Origin: Mesaphorura yosii
Lineage: Eukaryota; Arthropoda; Collembola; Poduromorpha; Tullbergiidae
DNA length: 64,000 nucleotides
Assembly (NCBI GenBank): GCA_009869945.1
Contig: WIXG01000070.1
Coordinates: 124,001-188,000, forward strand
Reading direction: 5' to 3'
In this document: one piece after another, positions 11,612 through 22,376 of the stretch
Layout: every line of letters starts with the position of its first letter
Position numbering within the stretch: position 1 is the first letter of the stretch
Position numbers and translations under genes: made by a program
Notes under the pieces: generated by a model
What the model was told of the DNA's origin: nothing
Database searches by the model: none
The model's input: only the letters and a program-made list of their open reading frames with translations

Positions 11612-13146
11612 CTACTTTAACGTCAGCCCAAACTGTTTCGCGAAATCATTGAGTATTTCAGGAGTTGTATCACTCCCTCCACAGACAACCAAGACACAAG
11701 GCCCGTCCCGGTTGCTGTTGCTGCCGTCCACGTTGGACTCCAAAAGTGCCGGAAGATGTTTTGAATATACAGTAGCCAATGTGGCACCGCAGGATGGCTC
11801 AACAAGAATCGCGTGGTCATCTGAAACGAAGCAGAAACCGTGATACATGGTCGAGTCTTAAAATTGGTTTGACTTCGAAAACTTCGGACACTTGGGGCAG
11901 TACCTGCGAATTTGATGCACGCGTCCACGGCCTCTTTATCAGTCAGCACGTGGGATATGATGTTGTACTCGTTTCTAATTTCCATGAGTTTCGGCGTTAC
12001 GGACCTCGCGCCAAGAGTCTTGCATATGCTCTTTAGCGTGATCGAGACAATTTCGCCAGCCGCAATAGACAAATTAAAGCAGTCTGACCCAAACGTCTCG
12101 ATGGCTATGACTGGAACGTCCTTCCATCCTGTGTCATTCAGAAGTGATAGTCAAAATCAAATTAATTTGTATGTGCTCCACTGTTTCAGGACGCTCACCT
12201 GCTTTCTCCAGCCCCAGCAGAATCCCAGTGAGGAGCCCAGCACCTCCGACACTCGCGACAATGCATGCTGGCTTCATCCCATTCAATTGTTCCTGAATTT
12301 CCTGAACAAGGGTGCTGTTTCCTTCCCTGAGAGTGTAAATCATTGCATAATGGGAATTGGTCCCTATTCGATGAAAGCGTGTATAAGTTCCAACCTACCA
12401 GACGGCAGGGTCGTCGAAAGGATGAACATATCCAACTGTCGGGTCTGTCGCTGTTAGCCTGGCTTGCTCATCGGCCTCTTGCCAATCTTTCCCAACAATC
12501 TACATATCGTTAGAATTCGATCGTTATTCACATCGGACATCTTGGCATATCGCATTCATTATAAATGGTGCCACGCTAGATCCGGGAATTTTGTGGCTAG
12601 AGGCGGCCAATTTTGTACATTTTCAAGTAATTACATGTAGCCAATGCATCGCCATTTAGAATCACGATGCGCGCAACTCGATCATTTATGTCAACTGGGA
12701 TTCAAAAGGTCTTACTGTAACTTCAGTGCCATAAGCTTTGATTTTGTTAAGCATCCGTTCAGAAACGTAAGTTGGGACAAACAACTGGCATGGAATGCCG
12801 AGTTGCATTGCGGAATATGCCAGCGCCAGTCCCGCATTTCCACCGGATGATCCAACCAACTTCGTGCATCCTTCCTCGATTCTCTGAAAATCGGTTCAAA
12901 TTACAACCGTTCGTTGACGTCAAGTTCCAGCTATGAGACGTTGCAAACCTTTTGGCAATTGACGGAGATCCCGCGCTGCTTAAAGGAACCGGACGGCTGC
13001 GTATTCTCCAGCTTCAGGTACACTGGGCGAGTGATAACATCACTCATGAACTTGCTGTAGACTAATGGCGTCTCAATATAAATTGGTGTCTTCGTGTCGG
13101 GCCCTGAAGTAGATGCAGTTTCTTCTTTTCCTGTTACAAGTCCCAT
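11612..13146 (-). CDS. SDS: L-serine dehydratase / L-threonine deaminase (PLP-dependent)
   Basis: Six exons (minus order): 13146-12949, 12883-12716, 12499-12399, 12326-12199, 12128-11904, 11820-11612. All phases close, giving 342 residues (mammalian SDS/SDSL about 329). The PLP-binding lysine is K56 in SGSFKQRG. The phosphate-binding glycine loop is GSSGGNAG at 77-84. A second glycine-rich segment, SVGGAGLLTG, and a C-terminal VVCGGSD are also typical of the serine dehydratase branch rather than of serine racemase. The reaction is serine to pyruvate plus ammonia, or threonine to 2-oxobutyrate, in the cytosol. The extra ~15 residues before PIYIETPLV are Ser/Thr-rich and not conserved. The substrate preference cannot be settled from sequence alone. 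Confidence 0.92.
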
Positions 13147-14236
13147 TTTGAGGTTCGTACTCGCTGCTAATATGATTAAATGAACGTTGGGTTACTAAAT
13201 ATTGACTTAGGGAGTGATCAGAATGGCAAATGAATTTATAAGATTTCTCCTTCGGCAACACGTGTAGCTTTTCGCAATAATTCTAATTCTGGAGATGACT
13301 CTTTTGCAAACGGAACGTGCAAGTCTTTCGAGCTCGTGAGTTTCAGTGAGTTGAATAGACCAATCAATAATGACTTTAGTTAATACGACATTGCATCACC
13401 TTCGCCTGGAACTGGAGCCTTCCGCGTCTTCTTGTCAGAATGCTGTCATCTGGTTTCGGAAATCAAGCGACCTTTGACTTTGGCTTGTAGTGTGAATCTC
13501 TATGAACATTATTTCACACTTTAGTTGAAATCGACTGATATCTTATCTCGTGGCCATGAACTTGGCTACGGTTGGTTCATCACTTCTTCCTTCAATTCTG
13601 GACTCACGGAACATGCGAACGGGGAACGTGTTGCTGCTATCGGAGCTGTCGTCGCCTCTCGCCTTGAAGTAAACACACTTCGCATGTGTCATGTTCGTCT
13701 CTTGCGTAATGTCGCATCAAAAAGTGGCATGCCGCACAGTGACATAAAAAGGGTGCTCAGCAGTTCGAACTGGATCAATATTCATTTATAGTTGAATGAC
13801 AATGGCCTGTCAAGCTCTTGATTTCTTCTGTCAAAGCCCGACCCCAGTAGCTGGAAGGAAATCGGAATTTAGTTCCGATTCCTGATGTATGAGGAAGAAG
13901 GAAATTGGCAGTTGGCACAAGCAAGCTGGTTTCCAATGGTTTCTCACACGTATGAATTTATGAATTGTGAATCCAAAGCCCAAGCCCAAAGCAATACATC
14001 AGACATCAACCCACTCAGGAAAATAACAACTACATCTTTAATTAAGCTTCGAGTTCAGCCTCAGCATCTAATTAGCTCTGCGGTCTGGTATTCTGGCTTC
14101 TGTTTCCTGGAGTACAGTTGATAAAACATGATCGCTCGGTGCGACCCGCTTCAGTGTTCTTCCTTCACTCGTGCCGTACGTTGCGTGCGATTGTCAACTT
14201 TTGTTTCGCGTGCAACGCGTCAGAGAATTTTGGACG
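13147..14236. other. Intergenic region between divergent SDS and Kunitz genes
   Basis: About 1.1 kb between two 5' ends. No exon is supported. The plus ORF at 13525-13791 has no recognisable product and no splice partner. The promoters of both neighbours should lie here. Confidence 0.45.
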
Positions 14237-14645
14237 ATGAGATTCTTCTGGATTTTAATCTGCACAGGTTCGTCTTCCATTGAGATTGCACTCACTTTGC
14301 GGATGGTAAACTTTAATTTGTCAATTTTCCAGCTCTTTGCCTCGTGGTTTCTGCAACTGCCAAGTCTGGATGGAGAGACACGAGAGGTTCTTGCCCCGGT
14401 AAGTAATGTCTGACCTGCCCCGTGAACTGCTGAAATAACTGCGATGGTGAGAATCAATGACTTTACTTTTAGGCATGTGTAAAGAAGTGAAGGCCTCCAA
14501 GGCTTGCGGAATGAGCATGGCAAAATTTTGGTACAACGCAAAGACGAAGACATGCGAGCCATTTACTTACGAAGGATGCGGTGGAAATGAGAACCGATTC
14601 GGGTCGAAAGGACTGTGCGAGAGGATGTGCAAATCTAAGTGCTGA
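14237..14645 (+). CDS. Small secreted Kunitz/BPTI-domain protein
   Basis: Three exons: 14237-14267, 14333-14398, 14473-14645, encoding 89 residues. A signal peptide (residues 1-20, hydrophobic LICTALCLVVSATA) is followed by a short linker and one Kunitz domain. Six cysteines at 35, 44, 60, 68, 81 and 85 have the exact family spacing 8-15-7-12-3. Conserved FWYNAKTKTC and FTYEGCGGN confirm the fold. Two further cysteines (31 and 89) flank the domain and could form a fourth disulfide. The P1 position, the residue after the second domain cysteine, is Gly45 instead of the usual Lys or Arg, so trypsin inhibition is unlikely. The role may be another protease or a non-inhibitory binding function; a toxin role cannot be claimed. 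Likely secreted. Confidence 0.9.
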
Positions 14646-14658
14646 ATATTCAACATTA

Positions 14659-14724
14659 TTTATTTCTGGTTGAAAAATATAGGATTTGAGACCAACATCA
14701 AATTAAGAAACAGCTGTGATTAAA
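14659..14724. terminator. Crossed poly(A) signals of the Kunitz and ankyrin genes
   Basis: The gap between the two stop codons is only 89 bp. The minus-strand AATAAA (14659-14664) of the ankyrin gene lies 14 bp past the Kunitz stop, and ATTAAA (14719-14724) on the plus strand lies 11 bp from the ankyrin stop. The two 3' UTRs must overlap almost fully. Confidence 0.5.
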
Positions 14725-14734
14725 TATCGTTTAA

Positions 14735-17700
14735 CTATTTAGCCGAAACTTGAGAAGATCCATTTATCACTAAACTTCCTAATGATTCATCTACTTTCTT
14801 ATCACTGAGAGCTGTGTTTGCATTCTGATTGTTATCGTCAGCATTTGAACTATCAATATTGCTGGGTTTGGGGTTTGGATTATCCGGAGTGGGACTTTTC
14901 CCGCTCTTTTTTGTGTCACTGATATTATTATTGCTCGCTTGGAGTGGAGGACTTGGTGAAGGTTTGATTGACAGGCTCACGTAGTAATTCTTCGTGGGAT
15001 CCAGGCTCTGGCTTGGTAGCGCGTACGTCTGTGTTTGGTTGCCCTGTTGGATTTCTAGAGTAATTGGTGACTGGGTATCCGACCGACGAGGCGTTACGAT
15101 CATCGTCATTCCGGGACTGGGAGTGATTGGTATTGTCGAACTCCTGCCAGTACTGCCCGTTGGAATTGGACCAGGTGCCTTGTGGGCATTGACTTGAGGT
15201 AGAAATCCGGCCTTCCGACTTGCACCAACTATTAAATATGTTAACAAGCAGTATAGTGGATAGTGATTTCAGTGTCAGAATTAGTAATAAATTAGTTATC
15301 AAGTTCTTACTGTAAGCAGCGCATGGTATCCCGGTATATGCGTGTGCGGCTGAAAAGTCAAACTAGCAGTTAAAACCGGGGTTCATTACTTCTAGACGCT
15401 TCTGTGACCTTACCATGATGACAACGATGCGTCAAGTGCGTGCAGTTGGCATCATCGCAGAGCGCAGCGTCAAATTCGTCAAGAAGGTATGGAAGTTTGG
15501 TTGCATTCATTTTTCTCAAGGCTGAACTCAATTTCTCCAAGTCGTCAGAAGGCGCAAAACGTGGAAGTAATTTTCTGTTTGTTTGGAGCAGTCTCAATTG
15601 ATCTAGACGCGACAGATGCAGATGGCACATTATAAAAAGAATACCGCAACCACAACACGAGACCTTACCGTATAAATATTTCTCAAACTCAATGTACGTA
15701 TACGGTCCATCGTAGTCTCTAAAGTTGACACTGAAGCCGTCCTTCTTGTAACTGTCCGCGAGTCGTTTTACCAGCATTTGCTCGTTCGCTTTCCCAGATC
15801 GAATCTGGAGTCGCTTTAGTTCTAAAAGCTCTTGGAATATTTTCCGCTCAATGTTGTATCTGAATTAGCAAGAGAGGGTCGTTAAATTTCGTCTTCATGA
15901 AGCATGAATTCAATCTTGTTCTAATCTTACTTCCTCATGCTCGTCTGCATAGCTTGAGTCACCGAAATGGGAGTGTCAAAGTTAAGGTTCTTTTGTTTCG
16001 GGCTAGACCTGCCGCTTGTCACGTCTTCACCCTTTGAAAATGTCAGCTTGTTCCTGGAAGCCACTTTCTTCTTCATTGAAACTTGTCGTCGCCTGTACCC
16101 TTCCTCACTTGTTAACGATCCTGACCCGCCGTGAGACGTGGTCTCCTCAGAACCATTCACACCATCGTCAATATCAAGCAGAAGGGATTTCTGAGTTGTT
16201 TCGTACCGTTTCCTTTCTCTCGTTGTTGCTGTTCGCGACCCTGGACATAATAATTAGCACACTCTCATGACAAGTGAGAGTTTTTTCTTCACAAAACATG
16301 AGCATTCTACCTGTCTTGGGAGAGCCCACAAGCCGCTTCTGTCGAGCGACGATCTTTGCCGATGAACTAGACCCAGGTCGTCTGTTCTTCCGAACAACTC
16401 CAGTACTGTTTGATTTTGGCAAAGAATTAACTGAGTTTAGTCTTAACTGGTCTTCAGAAGCCGAAGTGGTGTGAATCGGTTGATCACTGTACCCAGAGTC
16501 TGCTCCTTTTCCATCGCCCAGCAATTTTTCACCAGGCTGCTTGATGCGACCCACTTTAGTGCGAGTATCTGAAAGAAACCGTTCAACGCATAATTTTCCG
16601 ATCTTTCAGAAATATTCGTAGAGATGGCAATACCTCGAGTGGCAGAAATGGCTTCCCGTGGCACTCCGTTCTTGGTTAACGATAAAAATTCTTCCTGCAA
16701 GCGAATTTCTTCCTCTTGTGAAGAATCTCTCGACCTGCCCTTTGCCCTCGCATTTGGAGCTCGTAACAGCTGACTGTTCGACGAAGTTCGGCCAATGCGC
16801 GGGCTTGCCTCCACTTTTCTAGCCGAGTCTTTCGCCTTTCTTCCTGCAGTGCTTCTCTTTGGCGTCATTACTCTTCCAGAACTACTGTAAATTGACACCG
16901 CAGTCTTCTTCGGCTCCGGCTTTGAGTACAGTACAAAATCCTTTCGACTTGTCGCCGATGCTCCTGACGTAGAGGCCTTTGACATTGATGACATGGATTT
17001 CGAATCACTTTTCCGTCTCATGCTTCTGGAGGCAGCCGCTTCTTGCAGGTTAAGCTCGTTGCTCATGAGGGAATCTATCACGTACATTTCGGTCGCTGCC
17101 TCTTCTTGAGACGGATGCGCGATGAAGGACACGGGTGACGGGAAGCGCTGCGTTAAATTGATGGCGTTCTTGTGATTGACAATATCATTCGTATTAGACA
17201 CTTTGTTTGCTCTTGCAACGTGTGAGCCACCTGTTCGGGAGTTTGACCGACTTTTGCCACCAGAAAGAATTGAATCAGCGCTTCTCACACTCCTCCTCCC
17301 AGACAAACGCGAGGATGCCCTGTCTTTGGTATCGGAAGATTGTGATCGTGACTTGTCACCTTCGGCGTTTGCTGCAGTGGTGGCTGTGGGCCTTTCTTGA
17401 GTTGTCTGAACCTGCGCCTCATAAATCTCCTTTCCAAGATCCGATAACGCAGTGACTGCCTTCATCAGTCCTTCTCCGGTGTCCTCCTCAATTATTCCCA
17501 GGTCCTCCTCCCTCACTTCGTCACCCGAAGATGCCACGGCAACATTTTCCAGTTCGGAGAACTTTTCACTGTCGTTGCTCGTTGAGCCGCCTTGGGGCTG
17601 CTGTGTGGCCGTGTTGGAAGATTCCGTCGTTGTTGTTTGCTCCGGAGCCTGTGGTGGTGTGGAAGATGAACTGCCCCCATTTTTCTTGGACTTCCGGCTA

Positions 17701-20700
17701 TGAATGCTGCCCTTCGAATGAGACCGTTTCGTGACAGTGTGCTCCGGCTCACTTTCGGTACTCGCGTTCGTATTTTCTTGGCGCTGCTGATTTTTGTCTT
17801 TGGATGATGTCGACTTCTTCTTGCGTAGTTTCTTCCCTGACTTTGAACTACTGCTTGTACTCGACCTCAACGTTGCGGTCGCATGAGTCTGCAACCCCTT
17901 CGCATTAAAAAGCTCATCGACATCATTTGGAAGATCATCGGACACTTGGACTTGGATGTCACGATGGTAGAAACTGCTATCGGTTTGGACTCCATCGTCA
18001 ATGATTAGCGTGGGCGTATTTGCTGCAATGTAAGGCCCTTCCTTCACGATGGCTTCAGCAACCTGATTCGCGTACTGAACAACCGAAAGTTGGGACGGGT
18101 GGCCGGTGTTGGCGTCGGAAAACATTTCGGGGGATGTAAAGTTGTGAAGTTGTGCATTGTCCGGAGAAAACTCATTGTGTGAACCGAGTTGACTTCCGCG
18201 TAAGCTGCTGATTGTCCGACCTTGGCTGTCCAACCTGTTTATACGTCTTTGTAACGACGCATCGTTTAACGAATTTGAGGGAAGACCGCCGTGAAGCTGT
18301 AGGAATTTCGCGACGGCCGCATTCCCGCGGTGTATCGCTGCGTCCAGTGGAGTCATGGCGGTTCCTTTGCCCGATCTCATTAACCCATTCACCTCAGCGT
18401 GATAATCAATGAGGATCTTCACCATTTCTACATTGTTATTCAGGGCGGCTAAATGAATCGGACACCGTCCATCGTTATTTGGCGCATTCACGGTATCTGG
18501 CCTTTGTGAGAGCAGCCAAACGACCAAATCCTTCCTCCTCGACAGCACCGCCTCGTGCAGGGGAAGGTCACCTCTGACATTTCGCAGCCACAGATTCCCG
18601 CCGTGTTTAGCGAATAATTTAATGGTTTCTAGTTGTCCTTTGGATGCACCACAGTGGGCAGGAGTGCGACCTTTCCTGTCTTGCCGGTTAGGCTCAGACC
18701 CGAAATTCAACAGCAGCTCGGTGCAGTCTGCGTGGCCCAAGGTCACAGCGTAGAAGAGGGCAGTGCAGCCGTTATTGTCAATCACGTCAACTTCGGCTCC
18801 GCATAGGGCTATCAGGTTTTCAATGCAGTCGACGTGACCTCGACTCGCTGCACAGTGGAGGGCTGTGAGTACAAACGGGTATAGCGTAAAATTAAGGCTA
18901 TCAGTCCGTAAAGGCTTAACTGTCGCTTTTCACAACAACCAACCTGTCAGTCCATCCTTGTCATCTGCTTCGACAGCAGCGCCGGCATTTACCAAGGCGA
19001 GTATTGCATCGGCGCTTCCTAGAAAGCATTACAATTGCATCGAATAAAAATTCGGGTTCAAAAGCACATTATAGCTTCGTTCGCAGCTTGAAATCAGAGA
19101 AGTCGTTGTAGTCTTGCTAAATTAAACCCGCAATGAAAGAAAAGTAAACAGGCTCGTTAAGAATGCAAGCCCCAACAAAAAGATCGCATCCTCGATAACA
19201 CCAACACAGCAATGTTATGCTTCTATATGCTAAAACTTTTACTGTGCTGTGGCTATTCGCCTCGATCAACTTTTGCGGGTACGGGAACGCAAATAATTTA
19301 AGCGTTCCACAATGATAACAGTCCGACTCGCATGCGACATTTCCTTCATTCGTACGCTACAAGTTTATCAGGATTGTCAATTTCGCCACTTTTTCGAATT
19401 TTTGCCTGGCCAGTGGCCAAAATTGGCCAAAATTGGCCAAAATGGCACCGGAGAGCAAATCCTACGCCAATAGAGTATTTTAAAAAGTTAAGAATACCGC
19501 ACCACGGTCTTTCTCAATTTTAAACAATTTATTGAATAATCTGACTTTTCAAAAAAAACGAGAAGCAGTTTTTAAAGATGCTTAAACTCCGGGTTGCACC
19601 GTTGCATGCAAATTTAATAGGCACGAACAGCTTGGCCTCGACTCGGAATACGCGTAATAGTCGAACTTCTGGTTAGTGGAGACCAGTGTACAGGGTCTTT
19701 CAACGTATTTTACCAAAGTGTAAATTTCAAGAACATTTTCCCACAAATGTTGGTTTTTGTGTTTTTAGTTCCAATAACATGTGAATATGATTGACATTCA
19801 TGCCATAGCATTAAGTCAATGAAATAAATCTATTGTTTTGTCTCGGAAAAAAATTTCAAGAACAAAGAGCGGTGCGAATCTTTTGTTGAGTTCGTGATTC
19901 TCAGACCGTTGTGAATATTGAAGTCATAAATTAGCTGAAGTGCAGACAAAAATTGTCAAAATGCCGAAAAAACTGGATCCAAAAGTAGATTCACTTGTGT
20001 TTGCGTTTTCTAAACTAGGTTTATCTTGTAGGGAAGTGCAGACAAAGCTACGGAACAAAATATTGTTGCAAGTGACAAAACGGTATCTAATATACTTAAT
20101 TCCATCGGATATATAAGAAACCATAAAGCTGCCACAGAACACAAAAGTTGATCAACAAATAAAAAAGCCGACAAAGGAAAACCTTCCGACCAGAACTCAC
20201 GTGGCCAACAAACTCTGTGTATCAGCGATTCGGCAACGGTTAAGAGAATAATTCGGGAAGATCTGCCATCGTCTGGCCTTAAATAACCAAGATTACACGC
20301 ACTAAGCACCGTGCACAAGAAGTTTCGAAAAACGACGAAGAGGAAACTCTGAGAAGCGACTGACAAGACAAAGAGCTGAGTTTGCCGTCACATTCGATGA
20401 AGCTTGGTTCTATCTGCAAGACTGTTCGTGTCTTAGAAGAATTTATTACAGAAGACTTGGCCAAGACAACCCTGAATTTGTAGCTGAAAAGTTGGAAAAG
20501 TTTAGCGATGAGATTATGGCTGTCAGTGCAATTTGTGGCCGGGGCACTATACCGCTCATTAAAGTGCCTCGAACTTTATAGATGAATGTGAGCTGCTATC
20601 TTCACCATGTGCTCAAACCAATTTGTGAAATTCACATTCCCGAAATCTATGGAAACGAGGCGTCAAAAGTTTTTATACACCATGATGCTGCTCCGGCGCA

Positions 20701-22376
20701 CACGGCGAAGGAAACTGGAGTACGCAGCAGAAGTCAAGTCGAGACATGGAATCATCATAGCGAATGCAGAAATACCGGTGAAACCTGATGAAAACCGGAT
20801 GAATTTTTTCGGATTCGGCTACCTGAAGCAGGAGGGCAACGACAATTGTAGGCCTGTGAAAATTTTTGATTGAAGCAATGTCCCTCCGAAAATGGTCGCT
20901 GATGTTATGATGGCTTCGAAACGGCGCTTGCGTATGGTGCATGCACGTCAAGAACACGAGAAAGATTCACCGTCGTAAAATCTAGTTGAAATGCGAGTTT
21001 CAAAACTGGGTAAAATACGTTGAAGGACCCTGTAGTAGATAATGTCCGTAGAGAGACGCCACTGACACGGGTACCTGAGAGCGAATTGGACTGCGACTAA
21101 ATTAATCACCACTCTCACGATTATAACAATGCAACCCACGCAGCTTATATTCTCTCTTGTTTCTCTTGTACTCGAGGAATGGGACAGAATTTATCTGCAA
21201 TGTCGCATGGATTTATAGGAAAATGTGACTCACGTCTATTACGGCGTGTAATGACTTTTAATTTTGGCCAGTTAGACCAATTTCGGCCACCCGTGGGTGG
21301 GTGGTTTTAACCAATTTTGGCCAGTGGTCTGGCTGTATGTACAATCTTGAGTTTATTCACTTTTGCTTGGCATGCCCGCATGCTTTTCCGTGTCCTCTGC
21401 GAGACACGCAACCTGAACTCATGCGTCAGGCTCGACGCTCGATGTTTTCCCAAACTTTATGCCAGCAGTCGAATTAAATGTCGCATCATTAAAAGTCATT
21501 CACAGGTACGCCCTTAGGACAAAGACATGACTTTGACTTGCCTGCACTCGCACCCCAAAGCAGAGGTTGTCGACCATCGCGATCTTTAACATCGACTGGA
21601 ACTCGGTGCTGGAGCAGACGGCGAAGGATTGCGAGTCCTTTCTTCGGGCTCACGCCATACACAGTGCTTTGAACACGGGCCGTGCGCGATTCTGATTGAA
21701 TTGCGCCACAGAGCTGGGCCGCGTAATGGAGAGGGTGCGCATGGTGAATGTCCGGTGTCGCAGCAGGCGCCCCGGAGTTGAGTAAAAGGTCCAGAATTTC
21801 AAGCTCTCCACAAACTGTGGCCCAGTGAATAAGCGAGTGTCCTTCGTTGTCCACACAGTTGAGGTCAGCCTGGAATTCTACCAACGCCTTGACAGCGTGC
21901 TTGTTTCCATTAATTACGGAGAGGTGAATCGGCGTGTATCCCTCTTCGTCTTGAGCATTTAGCAGTCCTGGTGCGGCTTCAAACACCAGCTCCAAGCACG
22001 CCACGCTTCCGCCTTCAGCGCAGTAATGCAAGGCGACCTTCTTGCTTCGGGTTTGCTCACGAATTGCATCTTTCTGCAAAATACAAAATCATGATGAATG
22101 ATGGCTTCAAGCGTTATGCACTAATTTTAAATGTTACATTAAATATCTTACCTTTCGGCGAAGGATGTGCTGCACGTCGACAGATCGCCCTTGCTGACAA
22201 GCCAGCATGAGTGCCGTGATGCCTTCCTTCTTCATGGCCTCAGTAGTCATTTTCGAGCCGCGACGTTTCATCAGCACTCCATTTGAATCGTTTTGTCCAT
22301 CATCTTCGTATTCATTCCCGTTGATGTTCGTGGAAGACATTGGACTCGTGGATCGTGTCCGTCTCTGGCTCGACAT
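14735..22376 (-). CDS. Inversin-like ankyrin repeat protein, 1513 residues
   Basis: Ten exons (minus order): 22376-22152, 22073-21542, 19018-18944, 18862-16634, 16568-16311, 16240-15931, 15859-15669, 15602-15414, 15349-15311 (39 nt), 15228-14735. Every phase closes. About 12 ankyrin repeats fill residues 45-475 (for example EEGYTPIHLSVINGNKHAVK, NEGHSLIHWATVCGELEILD, RKGRTPAHCGASKGQLETIK). Residues 480-1150 are Ser/Lys-rich and probably disordered. A C-terminal block follows with a charged helix (KIFQELLELKRLQIRSGK), GPYTYIEFEKYLY and a Cys/His-rich stretch, then a Pro/Ser tail. The repeat layout recalls inversin/nephrocystin-2, but the IQ motifs of vertebrate inversin are not seen. Intron 2 uses a GC donor and holds a mariner. 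The function is inferred only: a scaffold in ciliary or planar polarity signalling. Confidence 0.85.
19691..21032 (+). mobile_element. Degenerate mariner-family transposon with intact ends
   Basis: Terminal inverted repeats begin CAGGGTCTTTCAACGTATTT at 19691 and, on the other strand, CAGGGTCCTTCAACGTATTT from 21032; the match runs 24 bp with one mismatch. TA dinucleotides at 19689-19690 and 21033-21034 are the expected target duplication. The length of 1342 bp is that of a full mariner. Inside are recognisable transposase pieces: MPKKLDPKVDSLVF at the N-terminus, TFDEAWFYL (first catalytic Asp), FIHHDAAPAHTA (second Asp) and FFGFGYLKQ near the third. They lie in different frames with several stops, so the copy is dead. 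It sits in the ankyrin gene's 2.5-kb intron, on the opposite strand to that gene. Confidence 0.9.
19960..20990 (+). pseudogene. Broken mariner transposase
   Basis: Starts with an ATG at 19960 and stays in frame for about 50 residues before the first shift. Later segments with the conserved HHDAAPAHTA and GFGYLKQ motifs are separated by frameshifts and stop codons, and the region of the third catalytic Asp (IPVKPDENRMNFFGFG) is altered. No functional transposase can be made. Confidence 0.85.

Larger units (their letters stand above)
19404..21333. repeat. Outer inverted-repeat element split by a mariner
   Basis: GCCTGGCCAGTGGCCAAAAT (19404 on, arm to 19426) is matched on the opposite strand at 21311-21333, with 20 of 23 positions identical. 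Inside the left arm a 10-bp unit (GGCCAAAATT) is repeated about three times (19414-19444). Related ATTTTGGCC motifs recur at 21260-21320. If the mariner is taken out, about 590 bp remain, a size fitting a MITE or similar non-autonomous element. I found no convincing target-site duplication. Confidence 0.45.

Noticed and set aside
16443-18785. Reading the 780-residue open frame as a complete protein
   Set aside because: It is the large fourth exon of the ankyrin gene. Its end runs through a donor (CGAG|GTATTG at 16634) into intron, and its apparent start is in the middle of an ankyrin repeat.
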